Origin: Streptococcus sanguinis
GTDB lineage: Bacteria > Bacillota > Bacilli > Lactobacillales > Streptococcaceae
NCBI RefSeq assembly: GCF_900475275.1
Contig: NZ_LS483364.1
Span: forward strand, 682,001-746,000
Reading direction: 5' to 3'
Length of the DNA stretch: 64,000 nucleotides
In this document: piece after piece, positions 52,820-62,917 of the stretch
Layout of the letters: every line of letters starts with the position of its first letter
Position numbering within the stretch: position 1 is the first letter of the stretch
Notes under the pieces: generated by a model
The model's database searches: none
Told to the model about the DNA's origin: nothing
What the model saw: only the letters and a program-made list of their open reading frames with translations
Program-made: the position numbers and the translations under genes

Positions 52820-55126
52820 ATGGCAACTAAGAAAAACACGAAAAAAGGCCGGACAACTCGCCGGCCGACAAAAGCAGAATTAGAAAGACAAAAAGCAATA
52901 AAGAGAATGATTGCCACCTTTGTGCTGGCTCTTATTCTTTTGTTTGCAGCTATAAAGCTGGGCGCCTTTGGGGTTACCATTTATAATATGATTCGCCTCT
53001 TGGTGGGAAGCTTGGCTTATCTGGCTATTCTGGCCAGCTTTGGCTATCTCTTTTTTTTCAAGTGGCTGCACAAGCACGAGGGGACGGTTTCAGGATTTAT
53101 CAGCCTCTTTTTAGGGTTGGAGTTGATCTTCCAAGCTTATTTTGTCAGTGTGTTGAAGCTAGAAGGGGCAGCTGTCTTATCCACAACTCTAGGCAGGGTC
53201 TTGACTGATTTGACAGCTTTTAAGGTCAGCTCCTTCGCGGGTGGCGGCCTGCTGGGCTCTCTCCTGTACGCACCTATCTCTTTCCTTTTTTCAAATATTG
53301 GCTCCTATTTCTTCGGCTTGCTCCTCATTCTTTTGGGCGGTCTGCTCATGAGCCCTTGGTCTATCTATGACATTTCAGAAAAGGCTATGGCAGCCTTTCA
53401 AAATTGGAGAGAGAAGCAGGAAGAAAAGCGGCAGCTCCGTTTCTTGGAGCAGGAAGAGAAAGCTGCACAGGCAGCGATGCAAGCCATTGAAGTAGAGCAA
53501 GAAGAAGCTGAAGTCGATCCTGAAACAGGAGAGATTTTAGATGACGAGGACTTGTCAGATACAGCTGTGGACTTTGACGAGGCAGACTATGAGGAAGTGG
53601 GGGAGTATGACCCCCATGAGCCTCTGGACTTTGGTCGTGAAGAAGAGACGGAGGAGGCAGATGCGGATGTAGAGGTAGAAGTGGACTTTACCGCCAAGGA
53701 AAGTCTGGACTATAAGCTGCCGACCATCAACCTCTTTGCGCCCGACAAGCCTAAAAACCAGTCCAAGGAAAAACGCATTGTCCGAGACAATATTAAGATT
53801 TTGGAAGAGACCTTTGCTAGTTTTGGGATCAAGGCTGCTGTTGAGCGGGCTGAAATCGGACCTTCCGTCACTAAGTACGAGGTCAAGCCAGCTGTTGGTG
53901 TTCGGGTCAATCGGATTTCCAATCTGGCTGATGACTTGGCTCTTGCCCTAGCTGCCAAGGATGTACGGATTGAGGCACCGATTCCTGGGAAATCCCTAGT
54001 AGGGATTGAAGTGCCCAACTCTGAAGTTGCGACCGTGACTTTCCGAGAACTTTGGGAACAGTCGAAGACGGATGCCAGCAAGCTCCTAGAAATCCCACTT
54101 GGGAAGGCTGTCAACGGCTCTGTCCGCTCCTTTGACTTGGCTAAGATGCCCCATCTCTTGGTAGCGGGCTCTACTGGTTCTGGAAAATCTGTGGCCGTCA
54201 ACGGTATTATTGCCAGCATTCTCATGAAAGCCAGACCTGATGAAGTCAAGTTTATGATGGTGGATCCTAAGATGGTGGAGCTGTCCGTTTATAATGACAT
54301 TCCCCACTTGCTTATCCCAGTCGTGACCAATCCTCGCAAGGCTAGCCGTGCACTCCAGAAGGTTGTAGATGAGATGGAAAACCGCTATGAACTCTTCTCC
54401 AAGGTCGGTGCCCGTAACATTGCTGGCTACAATGCTAAAGTAGCCGAGTACAATGCTCAGTCAGAATACAAGCAGGTTCCCCTGCCTTTAATCGTCGTCA
54501 TCGTGGACGAGCTGGCTGACCTTATGATGGTGGCCAGCAAGGAAGTGGAAGACGCCATTATCCGTTTAGGGCAGAAAGCGCGTGCGGCTGGGATTCACAT
54601 GATTCTGGCTACCCAGCGGCCATCTGTAGATGTTATCTCCGGTCTGATTAAGGCTAATGTGCCTTCTCGGATTGCCTTTGCAGTCTCCAGCGGGACAGAC
54701 AGTCGGACCATTCTGGATGAAAATGGGGCAGAAAAGCTCTTGGGTCGAGGGGATATGCTCTTTAAGCCAATTGATGAAAACCATCCGGTTCGTCTGCAGG
54801 GCTCCTTTATCTCAGATGAAGATGTAGAGCGAATCGTAGCCTTCGTCAAGAATCAAGCTGAAGCTGACTATGATGATAGCTTTGATCCTGGTGAAGTATC
54901 TGAAAGTGATTTGGATACTGGCGGGGGCGACGATGAAGGCGATCCTCTCTTTGAAGAAGCCAAGGCCTTGGTCATCGAGACTCAGAAAGCTAGCGCTTCA
55001 ATGATCCAGCGGAGACTCTCGGTCGGCTTTAATCGAGCCACTCGTCTTATGGAAGAACTTGAAGCGGCAGGCGTTATCGGACCAGCAGAAGGAACCAAGC
55101 CGAGAAAAGTTTTGCAGACTAATTAA
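52820..55126 (+). CDS. ftsK: DNA translocase FtsK/SpoIIIE
   Basis: A 768-residue translocase. Four N-terminal membrane segments (about 30-175), an acidic linker (about 195-310, many Glu/Asp), then the motor domain with Walker [14 protein letters not shown] and Walker [14 protein letters not shown], and a C-terminal gamma domain ([23 protein letters not shown]) that reads KOPS/SRS-like sequences. It clears chromosome from the division septum. There is no Shine-Dalgarno before the ATG, and a -10 abuts it, so a leaderless transcript is likely. Confidence 0.96.
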   Translation: MATKKNTKKGRTTRRPTKAELERQKAIKRMIATFVLALILLFAAIKLGAFGVTIYNMIRLLVGSLAYLAILASFGYLFFFKWLHKHEGTVSGFISLFLGLELIFQAYFVSVLKLEGAAVLSTTLGRVLTDLTAFKVSSFAGGGLLGSLLYAPISFLFSNIGSYFFGLLLILLGGLLMSPWSIYDISEKAMAAFQNWREKQEEKRQLRFLEQEEKAAQAAMQAIEVEQEEAEVDPETGEILDDEDLSDTAVDFDEADYEEVGEYDPHEPLDFGREEETEEADADVEVEVDFTAKESLDYKLPTINLFAPDKPKNQSKEKRIVRDNIKILEETFASFGIKAAVERAEIGPSVTKYEVKPAVGVRVNRISNLADDLALALAAKDVRIEAPIPGKSLVGIEVPNSEVATVTFRELWEQSKTDASKLLEIPLGKAVNGSVRSFDLAKMPHLLVAGSTGSGKSVAVNGIIASILMKARPDEVKFMMVDPKMVELSVYNDIPHLLIPVVTNPRKASRALQKVVDEMENRYELFSKVGARNIAGYNAKVAEYNAQSEYKQVPLPLIVVIVDELADLMMVASKEVEDAIIRLGQKARAAGIHMILATQRPSVDVISGLIKANVPSRIAFAVSSGTDSRTILDENGAEKLLGRGDMLFKPIDENHPVRLQGSFISDEDVERIVAFVKNQAEADYDDSFDPGEVSESDLDTGGGDDEGDPLFEEAKALVIETQKASASMIQRRLSVGFNRATRLMEELEAAGVIGPAEGTKPRKVLQTN

Positions 55127-55172
55127 TTCTAATTTCACTAGTCTGCCAGCAAGATAATCATTTGATAAAAAT

Positions 55173-55204
55173 AAATCTGCCAGCAGTCAGCCGGCAGATT
55201 TTCT
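55173..55204 (+). terminator. Terminator after ftsK
   Basis: AAATCTGCC pairs with GGCAGATTT around an 11-nt loop, then TTCT. Confidence 0.75.
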
Positions 55205-55239
55205 CTACTTACACATTGCCAAGGAAAGGAAAAGAAGGT

Positions 55240-55626
55240 ATGAAACTAGACACTATTCACCATATAGCCATCATTGGCCATGATTATGCCAAGACTAGGG
55301 AGTTTTATGTGGACAAGCTGGGCTTTGAGCAGCTGGATGAGCACCATCGGCCAGACAAGCAGGACATTCTCTTTAACGTTCGCAAGGGAAATCTAATTCT
55401 GGAAATTTTTATCAAGGAAGAAGCTCCCAAGCGGCCAGCCTTGCCTGCTCCAGAGCATACGGGTCTGCGGCATCTGGCCTTCCGAGTGACAAATGTCGAA
55501 GAAACGCTAGAGGAATTTGACCGTTTGGAGATTCCTCATACCGAGCTGCGCTATGACGACTTTGACGGCCGTAAGATGGCTTTCTTCTTTGATCCAGATG
55601 GCCTGCCTCTGGAGATTCATGAATAA
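55240..55626 (+). CDS. VOC-family (glyoxalase-like) protein
   Basis: A 128-residue VOC-fold protein starting MKLDTIHHIAIIGHDYAKTREFYVDKLGFE, with metal-ligand positions in HHIAI, LRHLAF and LEIHE. It resembles the GloA2-type streptococcal members. The ATG at 55240 (after GAAGGT) was chosen; a longer in-frame ORF starting at 55162 lies across the ftsK terminator. Confidence 0.88.
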   Translation: MKLDTIHHIAIIGHDYAKTREFYVDKLGFEQLDEHHRPDKQDILFNVRKGNLILEIFIKEEAPKRPALPAPEHTGLRHLAFRVTNVEETLEEFDRLEIPHTELRYDDFDGRKMAFFFDPDGLPLEIHE

Positions 55627-55689
55627 GACTAGGAGCATCGTAAGGTTCTTCTTTCACGGCAAAAGAAGGACTTGTAAATCTCACATATG

Positions 55690-55726
55690 AAAAACCCATC
55701 AGCTATCTCATAACCGATGGGTTTTG
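55690..55726. terminator. Bidirectional terminator between VOC and DUF3397 genes
   Basis: AAAACCCATC pairs with GATGGGTTTT around a 15-nt loop, followed by TTGTTTT, between two converging genes. Confidence 0.8.
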
Positions 55727-55736
55727 TTTTACATTA

Positions 55737-56084
55737 TTACAAAAAGAGTCCGATGACCATGGCTAGGTACATGAAGAAGGTCAGAAGAAAACCGGCCCGC
55801 CAGAAGAACTTAAAGAACTTAGGGTAGTAGAAGCTCCGTTTTTTCTTGAGAAAATAGATGGTGATGGCGATAGCAAGAACTGAGAGAGCCAGAGTCAGCT
55901 GGGGCAGCAAGCTATGATAGTAGGCCTTGTCTGAAATAATATAAAATTCCACAACAAAAAGCGGAAAAGCCAAGTCCGCAAAGTTTAAACCGTATTTTCT
56001 TAATTGAAAAACTCGCACTGTAATAGTGGTTAAAATCAATGTTAAAAAGATAAATAAAATCGAAGCAATCTTTAATAGTGTCAT
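55737..56084 (-). CDS. DUF3397-family membrane protein
   Basis: A 115-residue protein with four membrane helices and the DUF3397-like NFADLAFPLFVVEFYIIS segment. There is no convincing ribosome binding site, and on the minus strand an extended -10 (TGGTAAAAT) ends 6 nt before the ATG, so the mRNA may be leaderless. Function unknown. Confidence 0.8.
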   Translation of the reverse strand: MTLLKIASILFIFLTLILTTITVRVFQLRKYGLNFADLAFPLFVVEFYIISDKAYYHSLLPQLTLALSVLAIAITIYFLKKKRSFYYPKFFKFFWRAGFLLTFFMYLAMVIGLFL

Positions 56085-56129
56085 AAGATTATTTTACCAC
56101 AAAAAATTCAAAAAAGAAGATAAAATTCC

Positions 56130-56157
56130 TTGCATTTAACAAAGTTTAGTGTATAAT
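56130..56157 (+). promoter_or_regulatory. rplK promoter
   Basis: TTGCAT (56130-56135), a 16-nt spacer, TATAAT (56152-56157). Confidence 0.7.
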
Positions 56158-56163
56158 AGAAAG

Positions 56164-56220
56164 GTATGCAAAAAGCATACTTGTGGGAGGTAAAAATCTT
56201 TATTTACCGCCAAAACCACA
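56164..56220 (+). promoter_or_regulatory. Structured 5' leader of rplK
   Basis: A short GTATGC/GCATAC hairpin (56164-56180) is followed by a two-part stem: TGTGG/CCACA (56182-56186 and 56216-56220) enclosing GGTAAA/TTTACC. It lies between the promoter and AAAGGAGG. It looks like a ribosomal-protein leader; the ligand is not proven. Confidence 0.45.
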
Positions 56221-56235
56221 AAGGAGGATTTAAAA

Positions 56236-56661
56236 ATGGCTAAAAAAGTCGAAAAACTTGTAAAATTGCAAATCCCTGCTGGTAAAGCTACTCCAGCTCC
56301 ACCAGTTGGTCCTGCGCTTGGTCAAGCCGGTATCAACATCATGGGATTCACTAAGGAGTTCAACGCTCGTACAGCTGATCAAGCTGGTATGATTATTCCA
56401 GTTGTTATCTCAGTATACGAAGACAAATCATTCACTTTCGTGACTAAGACTCCGCCAGCTGCTGTTCTTCTGAAGAAAGCTGCAGGTGTTGAAAAAGGTT
56501 CTGGTGAGCCAAACAAAACGAAAGTTGCAACAGTTACTCGTGCGCAAGTACAAGAAATTGCTGAAACTAAGATGCCAGATTTGAACGCTGCAAACATCGA
56601 GTCTGCAATGCGTATGATTGAAGGTACTGCTCGTTCTATGGGATTCACTGTTGTTGACTAA
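56236..56661 (+). CDS. rplK: 50S ribosomal protein L11
   Basis: A 141-residue L11 with [23 protein letters not shown], the signature region and C-terminal RNA-binding domain [15 protein letters not shown]. It forms the GTPase-associated centre with 23S rRNA and is the thiostrepton target. Strong AAAGGAGG. Confidence 0.98.
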   Translation: MAKKVEKLVKLQIPAGKATPAPPVGPALGQAGINIMGFTKEFNARTADQAGMIIPVVISVYEDKSFTFVTKTPPAAVLLKKAAGVEKGSGEPNKTKVATVTRAQVQEIAETKMPDLNAANIESAMRMIEGTARSMGFTVVD

Positions 56662-56716
56662 TCAATAACGCTCGTCCCATTTGCCCGCACTACACTTGAT
56701 CAGATTGATGAGTGAC

Positions 56717-56743
56717 GTGGGAGATGAAAATCGATTGAACCAC
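56717..56743 (+). promoter_or_regulatory. Candidate L1 binding hairpin between rplK and rplA
   Basis: GTGG (56717-56720) pairs with CCAC (56740-56743), enclosing GATGAAAATC as a small GAT-GAAA-ATC hairpin. L1 is known to repress its own operon through an mRNA mimic of its rRNA site. The match is short and the assignment is tentative. Confidence 0.3.
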
Positions 56744-56762
56744 TTACAAGGAGAAAGATAAA

Positions 56763-57452
56763 ATGGCTAAAAAAAGCAAACAACTTCGTGCTGCTCTTGA
56801 AAAAATCGACAGCACAAAAGCATACAGCGTAGAAGAAGCTGTAGCACTTGCAAAAGAAACTAACTTTGCAAAATTCGACGCAACTGTAGAAGTTGCTTAT
56901 AACTTGAACATCGACGTTAAAAAAGCTGACCAACAAATCCGTGGCGCAATGGTATTGCCAAACGGAACTGGTAAAACTTCACGCGTTCTTGTTTTCGCAC
57001 GTGGTGCTAAAGCAGAAGAAGCGAAAGCTGCTGGTGCAGACTTCGTTGGTGAAGATGACCTCGTTGCAAAAATCAACGACGGTTGGTTGGACTTTGATGT
57101 AGTAATCGCTACACCTGATATGATGGCACTTGTAGGTCGCCTTGGACGTGTCCTTGGACCTCGTAACTTGATGCCAAACCCTAAGACTGGTACTGTAACA
57201 ATGGACGTTGCAAAAGCAGTTGAAGAGTCTAAAGGTGGTAAGATTACTTACCGTGCAGACCGTGCAGGTAACGTACAAGCTATCATTGGTAAAGTTTCAT
57301 TTGAAGCTGACAAGTTGGTTGAAAACTTCAAAGCTTTCAACGACACAATCCAAAAAGCGAAACCAGCTACTGCTAAAGGTACTTACGTAACCAACCTGAC
57401 TATCACTACTACACAAGGTGTTGGTATCAAGGTTGACGTAAACTCACTTTAA
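56763..57452 (+). CDS. rplA: 50S ribosomal protein L1
   Basis: A 229-residue L1 with [31 protein letters not shown] and [14 protein letters not shown]. It forms the L1 stalk at the tRNA exit site. AAGGAGAAAG precedes the ATG, 101 nt after rplK. Confidence 0.98.
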   Translation: MAKKSKQLRAALEKIDSTKAYSVEEAVALAKETNFAKFDATVEVAYNLNIDVKKADQQIRGAMVLPNGTGKTSRVLVFARGAKAEEAKAAGADFVGEDDLVAKINDGWLDFDVVIATPDMMALVGRLGRVLGPRNLMPNPKTGTVTMDVAKAVEESKGGKITYRADRAGNVQAIIGKVSFEADKLVENFKAFNDTIQKAKPATAKGTYVTNLTITTTQGVGIKVDVNSL

Positions 57453-57462
57453 GAATTTATAT

Positions 57463-57491
57463 TGAACTGCCTTTAGGTAGTTCTTTTTTTG
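57463..57491 (+). terminator. Terminator of rplKA
   Basis: GAACTGCC pairs with GGTAGTTC (one G-T pair) around a TTTA loop, followed by a run of seven T. Confidence 0.8.
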
Positions 57492-57582
57492 AAATAAAAA
57501 TGCTGATAGCGATTAAAAACTCATAGAAACATGTTATAATAATATCGAATCAATTTATTTTATAACAAAAGGAGACGGTGTC

Positions 57583-59034
57583 ATGAAAAAAGATCAGAAC
57601 CAGCTAACTTGGCTGATGGTATCTCTGATTGCTTTTAATATGGTCTGGGGTCTGGGAAATGTAGTTAATAACTACTCCCAGCAGGGCATTTCGGTAATTG
57701 TTTCTTGGATTCTTATCCTGGCTATTTACTTTATTCCCTATGCCCTCATCGTGGGACAGTTAGGCTCTACTTTTAAGGAGAGCGGAGGCGGTGTCAGCGA
57801 CTGGGTGGAGAAAACCTCTACCAAGCGGCTGGCTTATTTTGCGGCCTGGACTTACTGGGTGGTGCACATTCCCTATCTGGCTCAGAAGCCGCAGGGAGTT
57901 TTGATTCCGCTGGGCTGGGCTATTCAGGGGAATGGCGACTTTTTGAGTAGCCTTGATATTCATTGGATTGTTATTCTTGGCTTGCTGATTTTTGGTGCCT
58001 TTCTCTACTTGTCAACCAAGGGGCTGTCTACACTCAAGGTGATTGGGGGCTTGGCAGGAAGTGCTATGCTGATTATGTCTTTCCTCTTCGTCCTCTTAGC
58101 GGTCGGGGCTCCTTTTATCAAACCTGATATGCAGTTTGCGACGGCCAATATGGATAAGCTCAGCACTTACATTCCCAATTTTGATTTTTCTTATTTCACG
58201 ACTATCTCCCTCTTGGTCTTTGCGGTCGGCGGGGCTGAGAAAATCTCGCCTTACGTTAACCAAACACGCAATCCAGCCAAGGAATTTCCAAAGGGGATGA
58301 TTGTCATGGCTGTCATGGTTGGTGCATCTGCTATCCTAGGCTCTCTGGCTATGGGCATGCTTTTTGATGGCAGTAATATTCCTGAAGACCTGATGCGAAA
58401 TGGAGCTTACCAAGCCTTCCAAAAGCTGGGCAACTACTGGGGAGTGGGCAATGTACTAGTAGTCATCTATGCCCTGACCAATATGGTTGGACAGATTGCT
58501 GCACTGGCTTTCTCTATTGACGCACCTCTGCAAATCATGCTCAATAATGCAGATGAAGAGTTTGTTCCAAGTTGGTTGCGCAAGAGAACATCAAAAGGGG
58601 TCCTCATTAACGGTTACATTCTGACGGGGATTTTGGTTAGCTTCTTGATTATTCTGCCTATCTTTGGAATCAAAGAAATTGACGGCCTGGTCAAATGGAT
58701 GACCAATCTCAACTCCATCGTTATGCCCATGCGTTATCTCTGGGTATTCCTGGCCTATATGATGTTGAACAAGGCCTGGAAGAAGTACAAGGATGCTGAG
58801 TACAAGTTTACCAAAAATCCCAAAGTTGGCTTTGCCATCGGAGCTTGGTGCTTCCTCTTTACAGCCTTTGCCTGCATTTTAGGGATGGTTCCGAAAGTGG
58901 ACTTTGCCAAAGATCCAGCTGGATGGCAATTCTCTCTCTTGACAAATATCCTGACACCAATCGTCTTGATCAGTCTGGGTGTCATCCTGCCACTCTTAGC
59001 TAAGCGGGAAAAGAAACAGTCTCTCAAGCAGTGA
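57583..59034 (+). CDS. APC-superfamily amino acid permease (glutamate/GABA antiporter-like)
   Basis: A 483-residue permease with twelve membrane segments and the N-terminal MVWGLGNVVNNY motif in place of the usual GxG helix break. It is related to the YjeM/GadC branch. The substrate is not predictable. AAGGAGACG precedes the ATG, and a TATAAT lies upstream near 57534. Confidence 0.85.
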   Translation: MKKDQNQLTWLMVSLIAFNMVWGLGNVVNNYSQQGISVIVSWILILAIYFIPYALIVGQLGSTFKESGGGVSDWVEKTSTKRLAYFAAWTYWVVHIPYLAQKPQGVLIPLGWAIQGNGDFLSSLDIHWIVILGLLIFGAFLYLSTKGLSTLKVIGGLAGSAMLIMSFLFVLLAVGAPFIKPDMQFATANMDKLSTYIPNFDFSYFTTISLLVFAVGGAEKISPYVNQTRNPAKEFPKGMIVMAVMVGASAILGSLAMGMLFDGSNIPEDLMRNGAYQAFQKLGNYWGVGNVLVVIYALTNMVGQIAALAFSIDAPLQIMLNNADEEFVPSWLRKRTSKGVLINGYILTGILVSFLIILPIFGIKEIDGLVKWMTNLNSIVMPMRYLWVFLAYMMLNKAWKKYKDAEYKFTKNPKVGFAIGAWCFLFTAFACILGMVPKVDFAKDPAGWQFSLLTNILTPIVLISLGVILPLLAKREKKQSLKQ

Positions 59035-59224
59035 GTAGACCTAGCAAAAGATGATTAAAGTATTCATTCCCAGTCCTATCTGATGATGGGGCTGGTTTTT
59101 CTGTGAAATGAGTTAGTCTGCTCTGCTATTTTACAAAAAGGAAAAAAGAAAAAATTCAGTGATTTAACTATATAAAAATCATAAAATGTGGTAAAATAGT
59201 ACAGATAAAATAAGGAGTAAAAAA

Positions 59225-59950
59225 ATGGTAGAACCTAAGTATAAGCGTATTTTGATTAAGTTGTCAGGTGAAGCTCTTGCCGGTGAAAAAGGCGTTGGTA
59301 TTGATATTCAAACTGTTCAGAAGATGGCGGAAGAAATCAAAGAAGTTCATGATTTGGGAGTTCAAATTGCTCTGGTTATCGGAGGCGGAAACCTTTGGCG
59401 GGGTGAGCCGGCAGCAGAAGCGGGTATGGATCGTGTGCAGGCCGATTATACTGGTATGTTGGGCACTGTCATGAATGCGCTGGTAATGGCGGATTCGCTG
59501 CAGCAGGTAGGTGTAGATACGCGCGTGCAGACAGCGATTGCTATGCAGCAGGTTGCTGAACCTTACATCCGTGGTCGGGCCCTTCGTCATCTGGAAAAAG
59601 GCCGTATCGTCATTTTCGGTGCAGGTATTGGTTCTCCTTATTTTTCAACCGATACAACCGCTGCCTTGCGATCAGCAGAGATTGAAGCGGATGCGATTCT
59701 CATGGCTAAAAATGGCGTGGACGGTGTCTATAATGCCGATCCTAAGAAGGACAAGACTGCAGTTAAGTTTGATGAACTGACCCACCGGGATGTCATCAGT
59801 AAGGGACTGCGGATTATGGACTCAACGGCTTCGACCTTGTCTATGGACAATGATATTGACTTGGTTGTCTTTAACATGAATGAGCCAGGCAATATCAAAC
59901 GTGTTGTTATCGGTGAGCAAATCGGAACAACAGTATCAAATAATTTATAA
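59225..59950 (+). CDS. pyrH: UMP kinase
   Basis: A 241-residue PyrH of the amino acid kinase family: [36 protein letters not shown] and [15 protein letters not shown]. It converts UMP to UDP and is the conserved partner of frr, 19 nt downstream. TAAGGAGT precedes the ATG. Confidence 0.97.
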
Positions 59951-59969
59951 GAACGGAGATTAGAAACTC

Positions 59970-60527
59970 ATGGCAAATGCAATTGTAGAAAAAGCAAAAG
60001 AAAGAATGATCCACTCGCACCAAAGTCTGGCTCGTGAATTTGGCAGCATCCGTGCAGGCCGCGCCAATGCCAGCCTTTTGGATCGCATCCATGTGGAGTA
60101 CTATGGAGTAGAAACTCCGCTCAACCAAATCGCTTCGATTACGATTCCGGAAGCACGTGTTCTTTTGGTAACACCTTTTGACAAGTCTTCTATCAAGGAT
60201 ATTGAGCGTGCGCTTAATGCTTCTGACCTTGGAATTACTCCAGCCAGCGATGGCTCTGTGATTCGTCTGGTCATTCCAGCTCTGACAGAGGAAACTCGCC
60301 GGGACTTGGCTAAAGAAGTGAAAAAGGTCGGTGAAAATGCTAAAGTTGCTATCCGCAACATCCGTCGCGATGCTATGGATGAAGCTAAGAAGCAGGAAAA
60401 AGCCAAAGAAATCACTGAAGACGAATTGAAGACCCTGGAAAAGGATATTCAAAAAGTAACGGACGATGCTGTCAAACATATCGATGAAATGACAGCAAAC
60501 AAAGAAAAAGAACTTTTAGAAGTTTAA
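59970..60527 (+). CDS. frr: Ribosome recycling factor
   Basis: A 185-residue RRF with [28 protein letters not shown] and the C-terminal [21 protein letters not shown]. It splits post-termination ribosomes with EF-G. Normal length; GAACGGAGATTAG supplies the ribosome binding site. Confidence 0.97.
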   Translation: MANAIVEKAKERMIHSHQSLAREFGSIRAGRANASLLDRIHVEYYGVETPLNQIASITIPEARVLLVTPFDKSSIKDIERALNASDLGITPASDGSVIRLVIPALTEETRRDLAKEVKKVGENAKVAIRNIRRDAMDEAKKQEKAKEITEDELKTLEKDIQKVTDDAVKHIDEMTANKEKELLEV

Positions 60528-60545
60528 CATTTTTATCAGAATCAA

Positions 60546-60578
60546 AACTCAGTTGGCTTTGGCTGACTGAGTTGTTTT
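60546..60578 (+). terminator. Terminator after frr
   Basis: AACTCAGT pairs with ACTGAGTT around an inner TGGC/GGCT-type loop, followed by GTTTT. Confidence 0.7.
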
Positions 60579-60631
60579 AACATCAAAAATCCTTGCCCGG
60601 TTTGAAGAAGCAAGGTAGAAAATAGGTCTAT

Positions 60632-61486
60632 ATGAATACAAATCTTGCCAGCTTCATCGTGGGTATCATCACGGATGAAAATGATCGCTTTTACTTTGTT
60701 CAAAAGGACGGTCAGGTTTACGCTCTTTCTAAGGAAGAGGGAACGCATGAGCTGGGTCAGTCTGTCAAAGGCTTTGCCTATAGCGATATGAAGCAGAAGC
60801 TTCGTTTGACAACTCTCGAAGTTACAGCGACCCAAGACCAGTTTGGCTGGGGAACGGTAACGGAGGTCCGAAAGGATCTAGGCGTCTTTGTCGATACCGG
60901 TCTGCCGGATAAGCAAATCGTCGTGTCACTAGACATCTTGCCAGAGATCAAGGAACTCTGGCCTAAGAAGGGCGACCGCCTTTATATCCGTCTGGAGGTG
61001 GACAAAAAAGACCGCATCTGGGGTCAACTGGCTTATCAAGAGGATTTCCAGCGTCTGGCTCGTCCTGCCTACAATAACATGCAGAACCAAAACTGGCCAG
61101 CCATCGTTTATCGGCTCAAGCTTTCTGGCACCTTTGTCTACCTGCCGGAGAATAATATGCTGGGCTTTATCCATCCGAGTGAGCGCTATGCAGAGCCACG
61201 TTTGGGGCAGGTCTTGGACGCACGGGTGATTGGCTTCCGTGAAGTAGACCGCACGCTTAATCTCTCCCTCAAGCCTCGTTCCTTTGAAATGTTGGAAAAC
61301 GATGCCCAGATGATTCTGACCTATCTGGAGAGCAATGGCGGTTTTATGACTTTGAACGATAAATCTTCACCAGACGACATCAAGGCTACCTTTGGAATTT
61401 CCAAAGGCCAGTTTAAAAAAGCTCTAGGTGGGCTGATGAAAGCTGGTAAAATCAAGCAGGACCCGACTGGAACGGAGTTGGTGTGA
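60632..61486 (+). CDS. cvfB: CvfB-type S1 RNA-binding protein
   Basis: A 284-residue protein with tandem S1-like domains (GWGTVTEVRKDLGVFVDTGLPDKQIVVSLD and GQVLDARVIGFREVDRTLNLSLK regions) and a C-terminal winged helix (TFGISKGQFKKALGGLMKAGKI). CvfB homologues influence virulence gene expression at the RNA level. It is the first gene of a run leading to phoH. Confidence 0.9.
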   Translation: MNTNLASFIVGIITDENDRFYFVQKDGQVYALSKEEGTHELGQSVKGFAYSDMKQKLRLTTLEVTATQDQFGWGTVTEVRKDLGVFVDTGLPDKQIVVSLDILPEIKELWPKKGDRLYIRLEVDKKDRIWGQLAYQEDFQRLARPAYNNMQNQNWPAIVYRLKLSGTFVYLPENNMLGFIHPSERYAEPRLGQVLDARVIGFREVDRTLNLSLKPRSFEMLENDAQMILTYLESNGGFMTLNDKSSPDDIKATFGISKGQFKKALGGLMKAGKIKQDPTGTELV

Positions 61487-61554
61487 GGATAGAGAGTCTC
61501 ATATCTAGAGCTGATGCTTGGAAGGATATGATCTTAAAGAAATGAAAGGAACCC

Positions 61555-61770
61555 ATGAGAAAATCTTTTTACAGCTGGCTGATGACAGAGCGCAATCCTA
61601 AGAGCAAGGAGCCTAAGGCTATTTTGGCGGATTTGGCTTTTCAGGATACTGCCTTTCCCAAGCATACGGATGATTTTGATGAGGTCAGTCGTTTTCTGGA
61701 GGAGCACGCAAATTTTTCCTTTAACTTGGGGGAATTCGATGCTATTTGGGAAGAATATCAAGCCCATTAA
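61555..61770 (+). CDS. YozE-family protein
   Basis: A 71-residue YozE/DUF1250-like SAM-fold protein: [42 protein letters not shown] and a C-terminal EFDAIWEEY. Function unknown. GAAAGGAACC precedes the ATG. Confidence 0.88.
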
Positions 61771-61860
61771 GTGGATAGTGGCTAGGGATAGTCATTTTCT
61801 GCTTGCTTTGATATAATAAAGGTAATTTATTCAAAAAAATAAAATAGAGAGGTTCTTTGT

Positions 61861-62850
61861 TTGCAGGAACATTCAGTAGAATTGAAACTGGGCCATCCAG
61901 ATGATGCCTTTCATCTCTTTGGCTCTAATGAACGCCATCTGCGCCTGATGGAGCAGGAATTGAAGGTAACCATTCATGCCCGAACCGAGATTGTGCAGAT
62001 TTTGGGTACGGAGGCTGCCTGTGAGGAGACTCGACAGGTCATTCAGGCTCTGTTGGTCTTGGTCAATCGTGGCATGACCATCGGCACACCCGATGTTGTG
62101 ACAGCCATTACCATGGTCAAAAATGATGAAATTGATAAGTTTGTAGCTCTTTACGAAGAAGAGATTATCAAGGATAGCTATGGCAAGCCAATTCGGGTCA
62201 AGACACTTGGTCAAAAAATCTATGTGGACAGCGTTAAAAATCATGATATTGTCTTTGGGATCGGGCCGGCTGGAACAGGGAAGACCTTTTTGGCGGTGAC
62301 CTTGGCCGTGACAGCTCTCAAACGTGGGCAGGTCAAGCGAATCATCTTAACACGGCCAGCAGTGGAAGCTGGTGAGAGTTTGGGCTTTTTGCCTGGTGAT
62401 CTTAAGGAAAAGGTTGATCCATATCTGCGCCCGGTCTATGATGCCTTGTATCAGATTTTGGGCAAGGACCAGACGACACGCCTTATGGAGCGAGAAATCA
62501 TTGAGATTGCACCTTTAGCCTATATGCGGGGGCGGACGCTGGATGATGCCTTTGTGATTCTGGATGAGGCTCAAAATACCACCATCATGCAGATGAAGAT
62601 GTTTCTGACACGCCTCGGTTTCCAGTCCAAGATGATTGTCAATGGAGACATCAGCCAGATTGACCTGCCTCGCAATGTTAAATCAGGACTCATTGATGCT
62701 CAGGAGAAATTGAAGAACATCTCCCAGATCGATTTTGTGCATTTCTCAGCTAAGGATGTCGTTCGTCATCCAGTGGTGGCGCAGATTATCAGGGCTTATG
62801 AACCAGCTCCTGTTAAAGAGGCTGCAACTGAGCCAGAAGAAATGGAATAA
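61861..62850 (+). CDS. phoH: PhoH-family ATPase
   Basis: A 329-residue PhoH protein with Walker A GIGPAGTGKTFLAV, RPAVEAGESLGFLPGDL and Walker B FVILDEAQNTT. The N-terminal KH-like region is typical of bacterial PhoH. Start is TTG at 61861, the first in-frame start after GAGAGG. It probably assists RNA turnover or rRNA processing with YbeY-type neighbours (not in this window). Confidence 0.93.
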   Translation: MQEHSVELKLGHPDDAFHLFGSNERHLRLMEQELKVTIHARTEIVQILGTEAACEETRQVIQALLVLVNRGMTIGTPDVVTAITMVKNDEIDKFVALYEEEIIKDSYGKPIRVKTLGQKIYVDSVKNHDIVFGIGPAGTGKTFLAVTLAVTALKRGQVKRIILTRPAVEAGESLGFLPGDLKEKVDPYLRPVYDALYQILGKDQTTRLMEREIIEIAPLAYMRGRTLDDAFVILDEAQNTTIMQMKMFLTRLGFQSKMIVNGDISQIDLPRNVKSGLIDAQEKLKNISQIDFVHFSAKDVVRHPVVAQIIRAYEPAPVKEAATEPEEME

Positions 62851-62856
62851 CATACG

Positions 62857-62886
62857 AAAAGAGCAGATTTATTTCTGCTCTTTTTT
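62857..62886. terminator. Bidirectional terminator, phoH / ald
   Basis: AAAAGAGCAGA pairs with TCTGCTCTTTT around a 6-nt loop; T-runs on both strands serve the converging genes. Confidence 0.88.
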
Positions 62887-62917
62887 GTGAGATTGATTTT
62901 AAAGTCGAAATTTTCAA

